A DNA stretch of 6,237 nucleotides from Gemmatimonadota bacterium (lineage in GTDB: Bacteria > Gemmatimonadota > Gemmatimonadetes > Gemmatimonadales > GWC2-71-9): assembly GCA_029862935.1 (NCBI GenBank), contig JAOTWK010000216.1, forward strand, positions 1 through 6,237, given 5' to 3'. Positions 1 to 5,361 of the stretch are shown here, piece after piece. Numbering within the stretch: the first letter of the stretch is position 1; each line of letters opens with the position of its first letter. The notes below the pieces were generated by a model. The model searched no databases, was not told the origin of the DNA, and worked only from the letters and a program-made list of their open reading frames with translations. A program made the translations under genes and the position numbers.

Positions 1-909
1 ACCCGTGGAGGTGACCGTGTACGTCACCACCACATCCTGCCCGACCGCCGAGGGATCGGGATCATCGGACGTGATTGCGGTGGTCGTCGTCGCCTGGGTG
101 ACCGTGTGTGACTCCGTGTCGGAACTGGCTCCGAAGTTGGCGTCGCCCGCATAGGCGGCGGTGAGGGTGCGGTCACCCACCGTGGTCAGGCCCAACGTGC
201 AGCTGCCCCCGGCCACCGTGCCGGTGCAGCTGTCGACCCCGTCGCTCACCGTCACGTCGCCCGTGGGTGTGCCACCGGTGGACGTGACTGTGTAGTCAAC
301 GGTGACGGCTTCACCTACTGCCGACGGATCAGGTGTGTCAGAGGTGATGCTTGTGACAGTCGTGGCCTGTGCCACTGTGTGCGGCTCGGTGTCGGCACTG
401 CCGGCGAAGGTGACGTTGCCGGCGTACGTAGCCGTGAGCGTGCGGTCTCCCGCGGTGGTCAGGGCCAGCGTGCAGCTACCAGCTCCCACCGTCCCGGTGC
501 AGCTGTCTACGCCGTCTGTCACCGTCACATCGCCTGTGGGCGTCCCACCCGTCGAGGTCACGGTGTACGTCACCACCACATTCTGCCCGACCGTTGACGG
601 ATCCGGATCGTCCGACGTGACGGTTGTGGTGGTCGTTAACTGTGCCACCACATGTGGCTCGGTGTCCGCGCTGCCCGCGAAGTTGGCGTCACCCGCGTAC
701 GTCGCCGTGAGCGTGCGGTCACCCACCGTCGTCAGGGCCAGCGAGCAGCTGCCGTCAGCCACGGTGCCAACGCAGCTGTCGACGCCATCACTGACCGTGA
801 CGTCACCCGTGGGGGTGCCACCGGTGGAGGTGACCGTGTACGTCACCAGCACACCCTGCCCCACCGCCGAGGGATCGGGATCGTCGGACGTGATGCTCGT
901 CGACGTGGC
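1..909 (-). repeat. Tandem 273-bp (91-residue) Ig-like repeats, three full copies and one partial
   Basis: The copies lie at 909-637, 636-364, 363-91 and 90-1 (cut by the window edge). The landmark encoding D-P-D-P-S recurs at exactly 273-base intervals, so there are no length differences between copies. Each unit runs T-T-x-T-x-I/V-T-S-D ... GTPTGDVTV ... D-G-V-D-S-C-x8-C ... GDRTLTA-x-YAG ... T-V-x-Q. This matches the Ig-like family of the Big_3_5 type (GTPTG, TATYAGD, NFAGS). Each full copy has two cysteines 9 residues apart (repeat positions 46 and 55), which could form a disulfide after export. DNA similarity is high: about five differences between the first 75 bases of the partial copy and the matching part of the first copy. 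More copies probably lie beyond the left edge. Confidence 0.9.
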
Positions 910-2136
910 GGCGCGGTTTGTGGTGATCGTGAGGTCCGCCGTCGCCGTCTCTTCGCCGCTCGCTACCTGCACCGTGAACGCCTCGGTGCCCGCAGCGGTT
1001 GGGACGCCGGTGATCGATCCATCTGCCGCCAAGTCTAGCCCGTCAGGCAACGTGCCACCGGTCAGACTCCACACGTACGCTGCCGTACCACCCTGCGCAT
1101 CCAGCTGCGCGCTGTAACTCTCCCCCACGGTGCCAGCGTTGAGCGATATGGTCGTGATCGTGAGTTGCTCGGTCACCGAGATCGTGACCGAGGCCGAACT
1201 AGTCGCGTTCTGATTGTCCGTGGCGAGTAACGTGATGAGTTGAGATCCGACCGTGAGATCGTTCCGGCTGAACGACGTGCCTGATCCGATCACGCCGTCC
1301 AAGCTGCTCTCCCAGCGAAGCTGGCTGCCGGTGAGTGCGCCATCCTCGGGATCGTTTGCTGAGCCGCTGAACACGATGTCGTTCCCGGCAGTGAATGACG
1401 CTCCCTGCGTCGGGCTCACAATACTCACGTTGTCCGGAGGCTGGTTGATCCTCACGGTGACCGTTGCAGTATCCGTGATCAGCGGAGCACTCTCGCGCAC
1501 CCTTGGCAGCATAGCGATGACTCGTGCGGTGCCGGCAAGCGGCCCCGCACGCACAAGTCCGCTAGTGGGATCGTCGAACGACACGAAGGGATCCAGTGCC
1601 ATCCAGCCGACCGGGGCATCTGCTATGACTTGATCCAGTGCGTCGTAGGCAACGGCATCGAGCAGGACTATCTCGCCCGAGTACATGAGTACGATATCCC
1701 CCAGGATCTCCAGACGCACCGCAGAGGCACCAGCTCCGATGTACTCAATCGGTACCGTGATGGGACCGCGATCGGAGGAAGCTGAGACCGTGACCGTCGT
1801 TGGATTGCCCTCATCCCGGTAGACCTCGATGCCAGCGGGATCCAATAGGACGAGACTGAGCAGGATCGGCTCTGACTCGCTCGTCATCAGGACAGTGAGC
1901 TGGAGGTCAAACTCGGTCTGATCGGGAGACACTGTGACGGTTGTATCGATGAACGGGGATGTGCCGCCCACTCGGGTGAGCCTGATTCGTACGGCCGCGA
2001 TGTCGACAATCGCTATCGGGGTACTGGCAACGACGGGCGCGATTGCAAGTTGCCCTTCGCGCAGCCTGGCAGGTCCGCCGGCTTCTGCGCAGGCAACGCA
2101 TATCGCAGCTACGGCTAGGGCGGTGCGGCGTCTCAC
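1..2136 (-). CDS. Ig-like repeat surface protein, probable lipoprotein (partial, C-terminus off the left edge)
   Basis: One open frame runs from a GTG at 2136 to the left edge: 712 codons with no stop. The N-terminus (MRRRTALAVAAICVAC) is a short signal sequence ending in Cys16, so lipid attachment is likely although the lipobox (C-V-A-C) is atypical; ordinary cleavage near residue 19 is the alternative. Residues about 28-135 form a beta-rich N-terminal domain with no family I can name. Residues about 139-230 look like a bacterial Ig-like (Big_2-type) domain. Residues 231-322 open with NQPP and contain NDPEDG, like PKD/Ig-type domains. Residues about 325-406 resemble a putative Ig domain (He_PIG), including LPDGLDL and GSITGVPT. 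From residue 410 come tandem 91-residue Ig-like repeats. The start is supported by a purine-rich GAAGGGTGG 5 bases upstream and by the signal sequence; no other in-frame start lies just upstream. A role in adhesion or envelope structure is inferred. The full length is unknown. Confidence 0.88.
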   Translation of the reverse strand, partial: MRRRTALAVAAICVACAEAGGPARLREGQLAIAPVVASTPIAIVDIAAVRIRLTRVGGTSPFIDTTVTVSPDQTEFDLQLTVLMTSESEPILLSLVLLDPAGIEVYRDEGNPTTVTVSASSDRGPITVPIEYIGAGASAVRLEILGDIVLMYSGEIVLLDAVAYDALDQVIADAPVGWMALDPFVSFDDPTSGLVRAGPLAGTARVIAMLPRVRESAPLITDTATVTVRINQPPDNVSIVSPTQGASFTAGNDIVFSGSANDPEDGALTGSQLRWESSLDGVIGSGTSFSRNDLTVGSQLITLLATDNQNATSSASVTISVTEQLTITTISLNAGTVGESYSAQLDAQGGTAAYVWSLTGGTLPDGLDLAADGSITGVPTAAGTEAFTVQVASGEETATADLTITTNRAATSTSITSDDPDPSAVGQGVLVTYTVTSTGGTPTGDVTVSDGVDSCVGTVADGSCSLALTTVGDRTLTATYAGDANFAGSADTEPHVVAQLTTTTTVTSDDPDPSTVGQNVVVTYTVTSTGGTPTGDVTVTDGVDSCTGTVGAGSCTLALTTAGDRTLTATYAGNVTFAGSADTEPHTVAQATTVTSITSDTPDPSAVGEAVTVDYTVTSTGGTPTGDVTVSDGVDSCTGTVAGGSCTLGLTTVGDRTLTAAYAGDANFGASSDTESHTVTQATTTTAITSDDPDPSAVGQDVVVTYTVTSTG

Positions 2137-2142
2137 GACCCA

Positions 2143-2149
2143 CCCTTCA
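2143..2149 (-). promoter_or_regulatory. Ribosome binding site for the Ig-repeat protein
   Basis: On the minus strand, GAAGGGTGG sits just before the GTG at 2136. It is an imperfect Shine-Dalgarno match, with T in place of A inside the core. It favours this GTG over the out-of-frame GTG at 2143. Confidence 0.4.
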
Positions 2150-2158
2150 GCAGAGACA

Positions 2159-2166
2159 CCCCCCCC
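2159..2166 (-). repeat. G8 homopolymer tract in the leader of the Ig-repeat gene
   Basis: Eight consecutive C on the plus strand (G8 on the minus strand) lie 23-30 bases before the GTG start, between the candidate promoter and the ribosome binding site. Such tracts slip during replication and could alter leader length, but no variation can be seen in one sequence. Confidence 0.6.
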
Positions 2167-2211
2167 GGGAAGTCGATCGTGAAGGGGAATCCAACGTTCC
2201 ACGGGAGGGGC

Positions 2212-2246
2212 ATTCCGAACTTGCAGGCCGGAATAAGAAGTGTCAA
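2212..2246 (-). promoter_or_regulatory. Possible promoter with overlapping dyad for the Ig-repeat gene
   Basis: On the minus strand an exact TTGACA lies at 2246-2241. Five bases downstream is a dyad, ATTCCG-N11-CGGAAT (2212-2217 paired with 2229-2234), which would cover the spacer and the -10 position. The -10 region itself is poor: the hexamer at 17-base spacing is CAAGTT. The site lies about 105 bases before the GTG. The TTGACA and the dyad are plain in the sequence; their use as promoter and operator is inference. Confidence 0.3.
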
Positions 2247-2432
2247 GCAGCGCAGCCTGGCCCGTTGAGGGCGCTCAACCCTCTGTGAGTGCGCTTCCCA
2301 CCTTCAATCAGATACCCCACTCTCCCCTAGCGTGGCCAGACTCCCTGGCTCGACGTGGAGCACGAGATATGCCGCGCGAGAACATCGTGGATCGAGCCCG
2401 TGAGAGTTCCATGCCTCTGCAGCTGCTGTTGC

Positions 2433-2461
2433 TTGCAGTGACAAGCTGGTACTCCTATCAT
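2433..2461 (+). promoter_or_regulatory. Possible sigma70-type promoter facing the tRNA-like sequence and gltX
   Basis: TTGCAG at 2433-2438 is followed, after exactly 17 bases, by TATCAT at 2456-2461. The -10 matches consensus at five of six positions; the -35 keeps only TTG plus weak similarity. Transcription would start near 2468, about 90 bases before the tRNA-like sequence, and could continue into gltX. Found by eye only. Confidence 0.35.
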
Positions 2462-2555
2462 GGGGGTGGTTGCAAGCCGCGGCCGTAGAGGCCGATCATA
2501 GAAGAGGACTAAGGGGAAGAGCCCGCAGACTGCATGTACAACAATCGGTTGCGCG

Positions 2556-2638
2556 CGAGCACAAGTGGCTGAGGCGGCGGTTTGCTAAACCGTTACAGGG
2601 TTTGTAGCCCTATCGGGGGTTCGAATCCCCCCCGCTCC
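2556..2638 (+). tRNA. tRNA-Ser(GCU)-like gene with degenerate 5' part, probably a pseudo-tRNA
   Basis: The 3' two thirds fits a serine tRNA. The anticodon stem is 2577-2581 with 2589-2593, and the loop TTGCTAA carries anticodon GCT at 2584-2586 (reads AGC/AGU). A long variable arm has AGGG pairing with CCCT (2597-2600 with 2608-2611). The T arm is GGGGG-TTCGAAT-CCCCC (2615-2631). The 3' acceptor strand is CCGCTCC (2632-2638). The 5' side does not match: the acceptor strand should read GGAGCGG, but only GAGC (2557-2560) pairs, and there appear to be about two extra bases before TGGCTGAG (2566-2573). The D loop lacks roughly 8 bases: GAG is followed directly by GCGGCGG where a GG-containing loop is expected. 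The base after the acceptor is T rather than the usual G of serine tRNAs, and CCA is not encoded. A decayed copy is the simplest reading; sequencing error is possible. Confidence 0.6.
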
Positions 2639-2652
2639 TTGACTCACCCCCT

Positions 2653-3972
2653 ATGACGCAGTCCGATATTCGGGTTCGTTTCGCCCCATCGCCCACCGGC
2701 TACCTCCACGTGGGCGGCGCTCGTACGGCGCTGTTCAACTGGCTCTATGCGCGACAGTCCCACGGAAAGTTTCTACTTCGTATCGAGGATACCGACCGCG
2801 CACGCTCGTCCGAGGCACACGTACAGGTCATTTTGGACGGGCTCGAATGGTTGGGTCTCGATTTCGATGAAGCCATCGTCTTCCAGGGAGCCGGGATCGA
2901 GCGGCACCGCTCCCTCGCCGACCAATTGCTGCGCGAGGGGCACGCCTACGAAGAGGACGGGGCCATTTGGTTCCGCATGCCGGAGCAAGACATCGTCTGG
3001 GATGACGCTGTGTACGAGAGGATCAGCTTCCGCGGCGATGACATCAAGAACTGGGTAATTCTCCGATCGGACCGCACGCCCACCTACAACTTCACCGTCG
3101 TGGCTGACGATCTCGAGATGCGCATCACGCACGTGATGCGCGGCGACGATCACATCTCCAACACGCCGAAGCAGATCGCCGTCTATTGCGCGCTGGGACA
3201 CGAGCCACCCGTGTTCGTGCACCTGCCCATGATCCACGGGCCCGACGGACGCAAGCTATCAAAGCGGCATGGGGCGACGGCGGTCGGCGACTACCGCACC
3301 AAAGGCATTCTCCCCGAGGCGATGCGGAACTTCTTAGCACTCCTCGGCTGGAACCCTGGTGACGAACAGGAGCTGTTCCCGTCTCCATCAGACCTGATCG
3401 ACGCGTTTTCGATCGACCGCGTTCAGAAGAAGAGCGCGATCTTCGATCTCACGAAGCTCGAGTGGTTGAACGGTCAGTACATCAGTCGGACGCCGCCACG
3501 CGCGCTCTACGAGCTGGTGCAGTCGGACTTGCAGGCCAAGGGACTCGACATTCCCGCGATCGGCACCGATCGCGTGCTGCGAGCCATCGAGGTCCAGAGC
3601 GAGCGCGCGCGGACCACGTTGGAGCTCGCCCATCGCGTCGCGATCCGCTACGACGCGACGCTCATCGAGCGGGACGCGAAAGCCAACAAGCTAATTGCGA
3701 AAAACCTCGACGGGTTTCGAGCGGCGCTGCACCACGCGGCGCAACGACTCGAGGCGATCGACACCAGTGAGTGGCTGCCCGATCGCCTCGAGGCGGAGCT
3801 GCGCGATGTGGCCGAAGAACAGGGCCTCGCGGCGGGGGCGCTGTTTCAGCCCATTCGCGTGGCACTGACGGGGCAGGCCGTCTCGGAGCCGGTCAACGTG
3901 TTGCTCGAGGTCGTCGGAAAAGACGAGAGCTTGAAGAGAATCGAGCGTGCGCGGGAATGGACGGCGGCCTGA
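2653..3972 (+). CDS. gltX: Glutamyl-tRNA synthetase (glutamate--tRNA ligase)
   Basis: This cytosolic class I synthetase attaches glutamate to tRNA-Glu using ATP. The 439-residue product starts IRVRFAPSPTGYLHVGGARTA at residue 6, with the HIGH-type motif HVGG at 19-22. LRIEDTD follows, then YNFTVVADD, then MRGDDHISNTPKQ (R163-G164-D165-D166), and the KMSKS-type motif KLSKR at 201-205. LALLGWNPGDEQE and LEWLNGQYI mark the end of the catalytic and stem parts. The last 150 residues are a helical anticodon-binding domain. It is shorter than the usual 460-500 residues: after GHAY (96-99) the text goes straight to EEDGAIWFRMPE, omitting the roughly 30-residue segment that in many GluRS carries Cys residues and an R-Y-D-G/R-R/C motif. 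The ATG at 2653 fits the conserved N-terminus, and an in-frame TAG at 2605 with no start codon after it rules out an earlier start. No Shine-Dalgarno site precedes it. Function is certain; GluRS versus non-discriminating GluRS cannot be told by eye. Confidence 0.97.
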   Translation: MTQSDIRVRFAPSPTGYLHVGGARTALFNWLYARQSHGKFLLRIEDTDRARSSEAHVQVILDGLEWLGLDFDEAIVFQGAGIERHRSLADQLLREGHAYEEDGAIWFRMPEQDIVWDDAVYERISFRGDDIKNWVILRSDRTPTYNFTVVADDLEMRITHVMRGDDHISNTPKQIAVYCALGHEPPVFVHLPMIHGPDGRKLSKRHGATAVGDYRTKGILPEAMRNFLALLGWNPGDEQELFPSPSDLIDAFSIDRVQKKSAIFDLTKLEWLNGQYISRTPPRALYELVQSDLQAKGLDIPAIGTDRVLRAIEVQSERARTTLELAHRVAIRYDATLIERDAKANKLIAKNLDGFRAALHHAAQRLEAIDTSEWLPDRLEAELRDVAEEQGLAAGALFQPIRVALTGQAVSEPVNVLLEVVGKDESLKRIERAREWTAA

Positions 3973-4032
3973 CCCGGAGTCGCTGACCGCGTCGACTGGA
4001 CGGGCTAGCAAGAATGTGAGTCAGGCTGCAAC

Positions 4033-4557
4033 ATGAACGCCAAACGCCGGATGACCATCGGTCACAATTCACGCCGCGCGATTCTCGGCGCTGTCATTGC
4101 GGCCAGCGCAGGTGCATGTGCGCCTCAGGCTGCACCTCCAGTCGCTCCGGAGGTCGCCGAGTCGGCCGGATGCTACGCCCTGGCCCTTGGGCCCTGGCTG
4201 GCTCCCGATGGTACGCTGCTGACAGCTGCTCGCCTAGACGCACCGAGCTTCCTGCCTCCGTCCCGTGTCCAACTTGTGCCGGTGGAGAGCCACGTCCCCA
4301 TCCACGGCCATTACCAGCTAGAACCCCAACCTGGCCCGGGTGACGTCTTTCGGTCGGCTACGTGGCGTGTCGGCGCAGACTCGTTGATCCTCGAGTGGTC
4401 AAGCGGCGGCCGGTTGGGTGACAGCGTCTTCTTCGTCCGACTTCGCAGAATCGGAGGGAATTACCGCGGGCGGGCCACCGCGGAGACCGATGTCATCAAA
4501 CCGCGACCGTACCGTGAGGCTGAAGCAGTCCGGATCGACTGCCCAGGGAGCCGGTGA
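4033..4557 (+). CDS. Exported lipoprotein with Tat-like signal, unknown function
   Basis: The 174-residue product starts at ATG 4033, or possibly at the in-frame ATG 4051 (residue 7); neither has a strong ribosome binding site. The signal region has S-R-R-A-I-L (13-18), resembling the twin-arginine motif, then a short hydrophobic stretch ending A-G-A-C with Cys29 as the likely lipid-attachment residue. A proline/alanine linker (30-41) leads to a mature domain opening ESAGCYALALGPW. Later parts are beta-strand-like (SATWRVGADSLILEWSSGG, FFVRLRRIGGNYRGRA). Cys47 and Cys170 could pair. The CYAL...GPW opening resembles small lipoproteins I associate with Gemmatimonadota, from memory only. It follows gltX by 60 bases on the same strand and overlaps the next small ORF by 4 bases. 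No enzymatic motif is visible. A small envelope protein is the most that can be said. Confidence 0.72.
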   Translation: MNAKRRMTIGHNSRRAILGAVIAASAGACAPQAAPPVAPEVAESAGCYALALGPWLAPDGTLLTAARLDAPSFLPPSRVQLVPVESHVPIHGHYQLEPQPGPGDVFRSATWRVGADSLILEWSSGGRLGDSVFFVRLRRIGGNYRGRATAETDVIKPRPYREAEAVRIDCPGSR

Positions 4558-4658
4558 CGTCGGCTCGGAAGTCGAGAGGCCGCGCGGGACGGAATTCGTT
4601 GCCTTCGATCATCCTCGTGCTTCTGGTGACCACGGCAGCGCCCCAAGATGGGAGTTGA
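4554..4658 (+). CDS. Small membrane or secreted peptide, 34 residues, translationally coupled
   Basis: The GTG at 4554 overlaps the stop of the preceding lipoprotein gene as GTGA, and AGGGAG (4545-4550) sits 3 bases before it, slightly close. The peptide starts MTSARKSRGRAGRN, is strongly basic, then has one hydrophobic segment, SIILVLLVTTAA (18-29), and ends PQDGS. The stop TGA (4656-4658) lies one base before the ATG of the next lipoprotein gene at 4660. The arrangement of basic N-terminus, hydrophobic core and small residues looks like a signal peptide with almost nothing after it. It may be a small membrane peptide, a leader whose translation feeds ribosomes to the next gene, or the remnant of a truncated secreted protein. 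I do not recognise a family. Confidence 0.5.
   Translation: MTSARKSRGRAGRNSLPSIILVLLVTTAAPQDGS
4650..4654 (+). promoter_or_regulatory. Ribosome binding site that fixes the start of the second lipoprotein
   Basis: GGGAG lies 5 bases before ATG 4660 and overlaps the alternative ATG at 4648, so it selects the downstream start. It also lies within the last codons of the 34-residue ORF, allowing coupled translation. Confidence 0.55.
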
Positions 4659-4659
4659 G

Positions 4660-5130
4660 ATGAGTCAGAGTCCGAATCGCCTTGTACTCGCAACGTTCGT
4701 CCTCGCAGCCTGCTGGAACCCCAATGTCAGCAGTAGCGAAGGGTATACGTTAGAGGTAGCGGCGGTCTCCGAAATCGTTCGCCTAATCGTGTCAAACCCC
4801 AGCTCCATCGAGGCAATCTGCATCAATCTCACGAAGGGGATGGAGAGAGATTCCGCATTGCCGGACTTAGAGGCCGACCACGGTTTCCGCGGTGTGGAGC
4901 TCCTGCCGCCGGACGGCTGCGAAGAAGTTGGAGGTGTTCTTCGGAAGCGTGGGGGCGACCAGGCAATCTCGGTAACTGCGAGAGCGCCTGAGTTCGACGG
5001 AGCGAACAGAGCCCGTGTCCAGGTCCTCACCTCAACCGGGTCCCGGGATCTTGCCGCGTACGGATGCACCCTACGCCGCAGCGGAAGCGCGTGGATGGTG
5101 CAACAATGTGAACTCGAGGCGATCACCTGA
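4660..5130 (+). CDS. Exported lipoprotein, unknown function
   Basis: The 156-residue product begins MSQSPNRLVLATFVLAAC, a classic lipoprotein signal: lipobox L-A-A-C with Cys18 as the acylated residue, then W-N-P. I chose ATG 4660 over the in-frame ATG 4648 because GGGAG (4650-4654) precedes it with a 5-base gap and the signal is then of normal length. The mature part has an early hydrophobic helix-like stretch (VAAVSEIVRLIVSN), a middle region with C-I-N-L and D-G-C-E-E, and a C-terminal portion YGCTLRRSGSAWMVQQCELE that looks like adjacent beta strands with two cysteines. Four mature cysteines besides the lipid one suggest disulfides in the periplasm. It is the third gene of a compact plus-strand cluster. 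Two TTA codons occur, uncommon in this GC-rich setting. No family is recognised. Confidence 0.75.
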   Translation: MSQSPNRLVLATFVLAACWNPNVSSSEGYTLEVAAVSEIVRLIVSNPSSIEAICINLTKGMERDSALPDLEADHGFRGVELLPPDGCEEVGGVLRKRGGDQAISVTARAPEFDGANRARVQVLTSTGSRDLAAYGCTLRRSGSAWMVQQCELEAIT

Positions 5131-5137
5131 CCTTCCG

Positions 5138-5143
5138 AAGGAG
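5138..5143 (+). promoter_or_regulatory. Strong Shine-Dalgarno site before ATG 5149
   Basis: AAGGAG with a 5-base gap to ATG 5149 matches the anti-Shine-Dalgarno consensus fully. It is the main support for translation of the small ORF downstream. Confidence 0.5.
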
Positions 5144-5148
5144 ACTCG

Positions 5149-5361
5149 ATGCGGCACGTCGGGGCAGCAGCATGGACGCTGACAGCGTCGTCGTTCGTTC
5201 CAGGGATGGCAGGCGAAGCCAGCAGGTTATGTGAGCGTGCGCTCGAATCATGTGAGGAGTGTCGATCGGGCTCCTACGGCTTGATCGTGTCCCGCACCGC
5301 GGCGCGGGCGCGTTCCGCCTCGCGTTCTTCGTCCTTCCTTCGGCGGAGCTGTTCGACGTAA
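5149..5361 (+). CDS. Small putative secreted ORF, possibly truncated, overlapping a convergent gene
   Basis: The ATG at 5149 follows AAGGAG (5138-5143) at a 5-base gap, the best ribosome binding site in the window, 18 bases after the preceding lipoprotein stop. The 70-residue frame starts MRHVGAAAWTLTASSFVPGMAGEAS, a weak signal-peptide-like stretch, followed by a cysteine cluster C28-x6-C35-x2-C38. From about residue 43 the frame runs antisense through the end of the minus-strand gene that stops at 5274, and its composition becomes R/S/A-rich as expected of a shadow frame. Start and initiation signal look real; the tail may not be native. It may be the first part of a fourth secreted gene cut off by rearrangement, or a genuinely short peptide. 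The hairpin at 5175-5189, if a terminator, argues against it. Confidence 0.35.
   Translation: MRHVGAAAWTLTASSFVPGMAGEASRLCERALESCEECRSGSYGLIVSRTAARARSASRSSSFLRRSCST
5175..5199 (+). terminator. Possible weak intrinsic terminator of the lipoprotein cluster
   Basis: GACGCT-GAC-AGCGTC (5175-5189) is a perfect 6-bp GC-rich hairpin with a 3-base loop, followed by GTCGTTCGTT, which is T-rich but has no true T run. It lies 45 bases after the stop of the lipoprotein gene ending at 5130 and inside the small ORF starting at 5149. The two interpretations conflict. Confidence 0.25.

Larger units (their letters stand above)
2137..2555. other. Divergent intergenic region without a convincing protein gene
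   Basis: This stretch separates the minus-strand repeat protein from the tRNA-like sequence and gltX. Open frames here are short, lack ribosome binding sites and resemble no protein family I know. It holds the minus-strand leader elements, a 6-bp hairpin GTTGAG-GGCG-CTCAAC at 2264-2279, a 5-bp hairpin CGGCC-GTAGA-GGCCG at 2480-2494, and a possible rightward promoter at 2433-2461. Neither hairpin is followed by a T run. Otherwise I see nothing in it. Confidence 0.6.

Noticed and set aside
1..909. Repeats as a CRISPR array or satellite
   Set aside because: The unit is 273 bases, in frame, and encodes a recognisable Ig-like domain; there are no short repeats with unique spacers.
302..1117. Plus-strand open frame of 271 codons rich in Val/Thr/Ser/Pro
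   Set aside because: It is antisense to the repeat region, shows the same 91-residue periodicity, and lacks a ribosome binding site. It stays open because of the codon structure of the repeats.
1253..1633. Plus-strand open frame of 126 codons
   Set aside because: It lies antisense to the PKD-like and preceding domains of the minus-strand repeat protein, which has a coherent domain series in this interval.
1907..2143. Minus-strand frame of 78 codons starting at the GTG at 2143
   Set aside because: It is a different frame from the repeat protein, gives an Arg/Cys/His-rich nonsense peptide and no signal sequence.
2264..2279. Hairpin GTTGAG-GGCG-CTCAAC as a terminator
   Set aside because: No T run follows on either strand and no gene ends nearby.
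2556..2638. Attachment-site remnant of an integrated element in a tRNA gene
   Set aside because: The degenerate part is at the 5' end and still partly aligns (GAGC, TGGCTGAG), which fits decay better than a clean split. No integrase or matching second copy is in the window.
2461..2638. tmRNA, because of the GGGGGTG start and the T arm near the 3' end
   Set aside because: The sequence has a serine anticodon loop and variable arm, and no tmRNA tag-coding region or tmRNA-like 5' acceptor strand.
2773..3237. Minus-strand frame of 154 codons
   Set aside because: It lies fully inside gltX on the opposite strand; gltX is unmistakable.
4665..5126. Minus-strand frame of 153 codons opposite the second lipoprotein
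   Set aside because: The plus-strand frame has a clear lipobox and ribosome binding site; the minus frame has neither.
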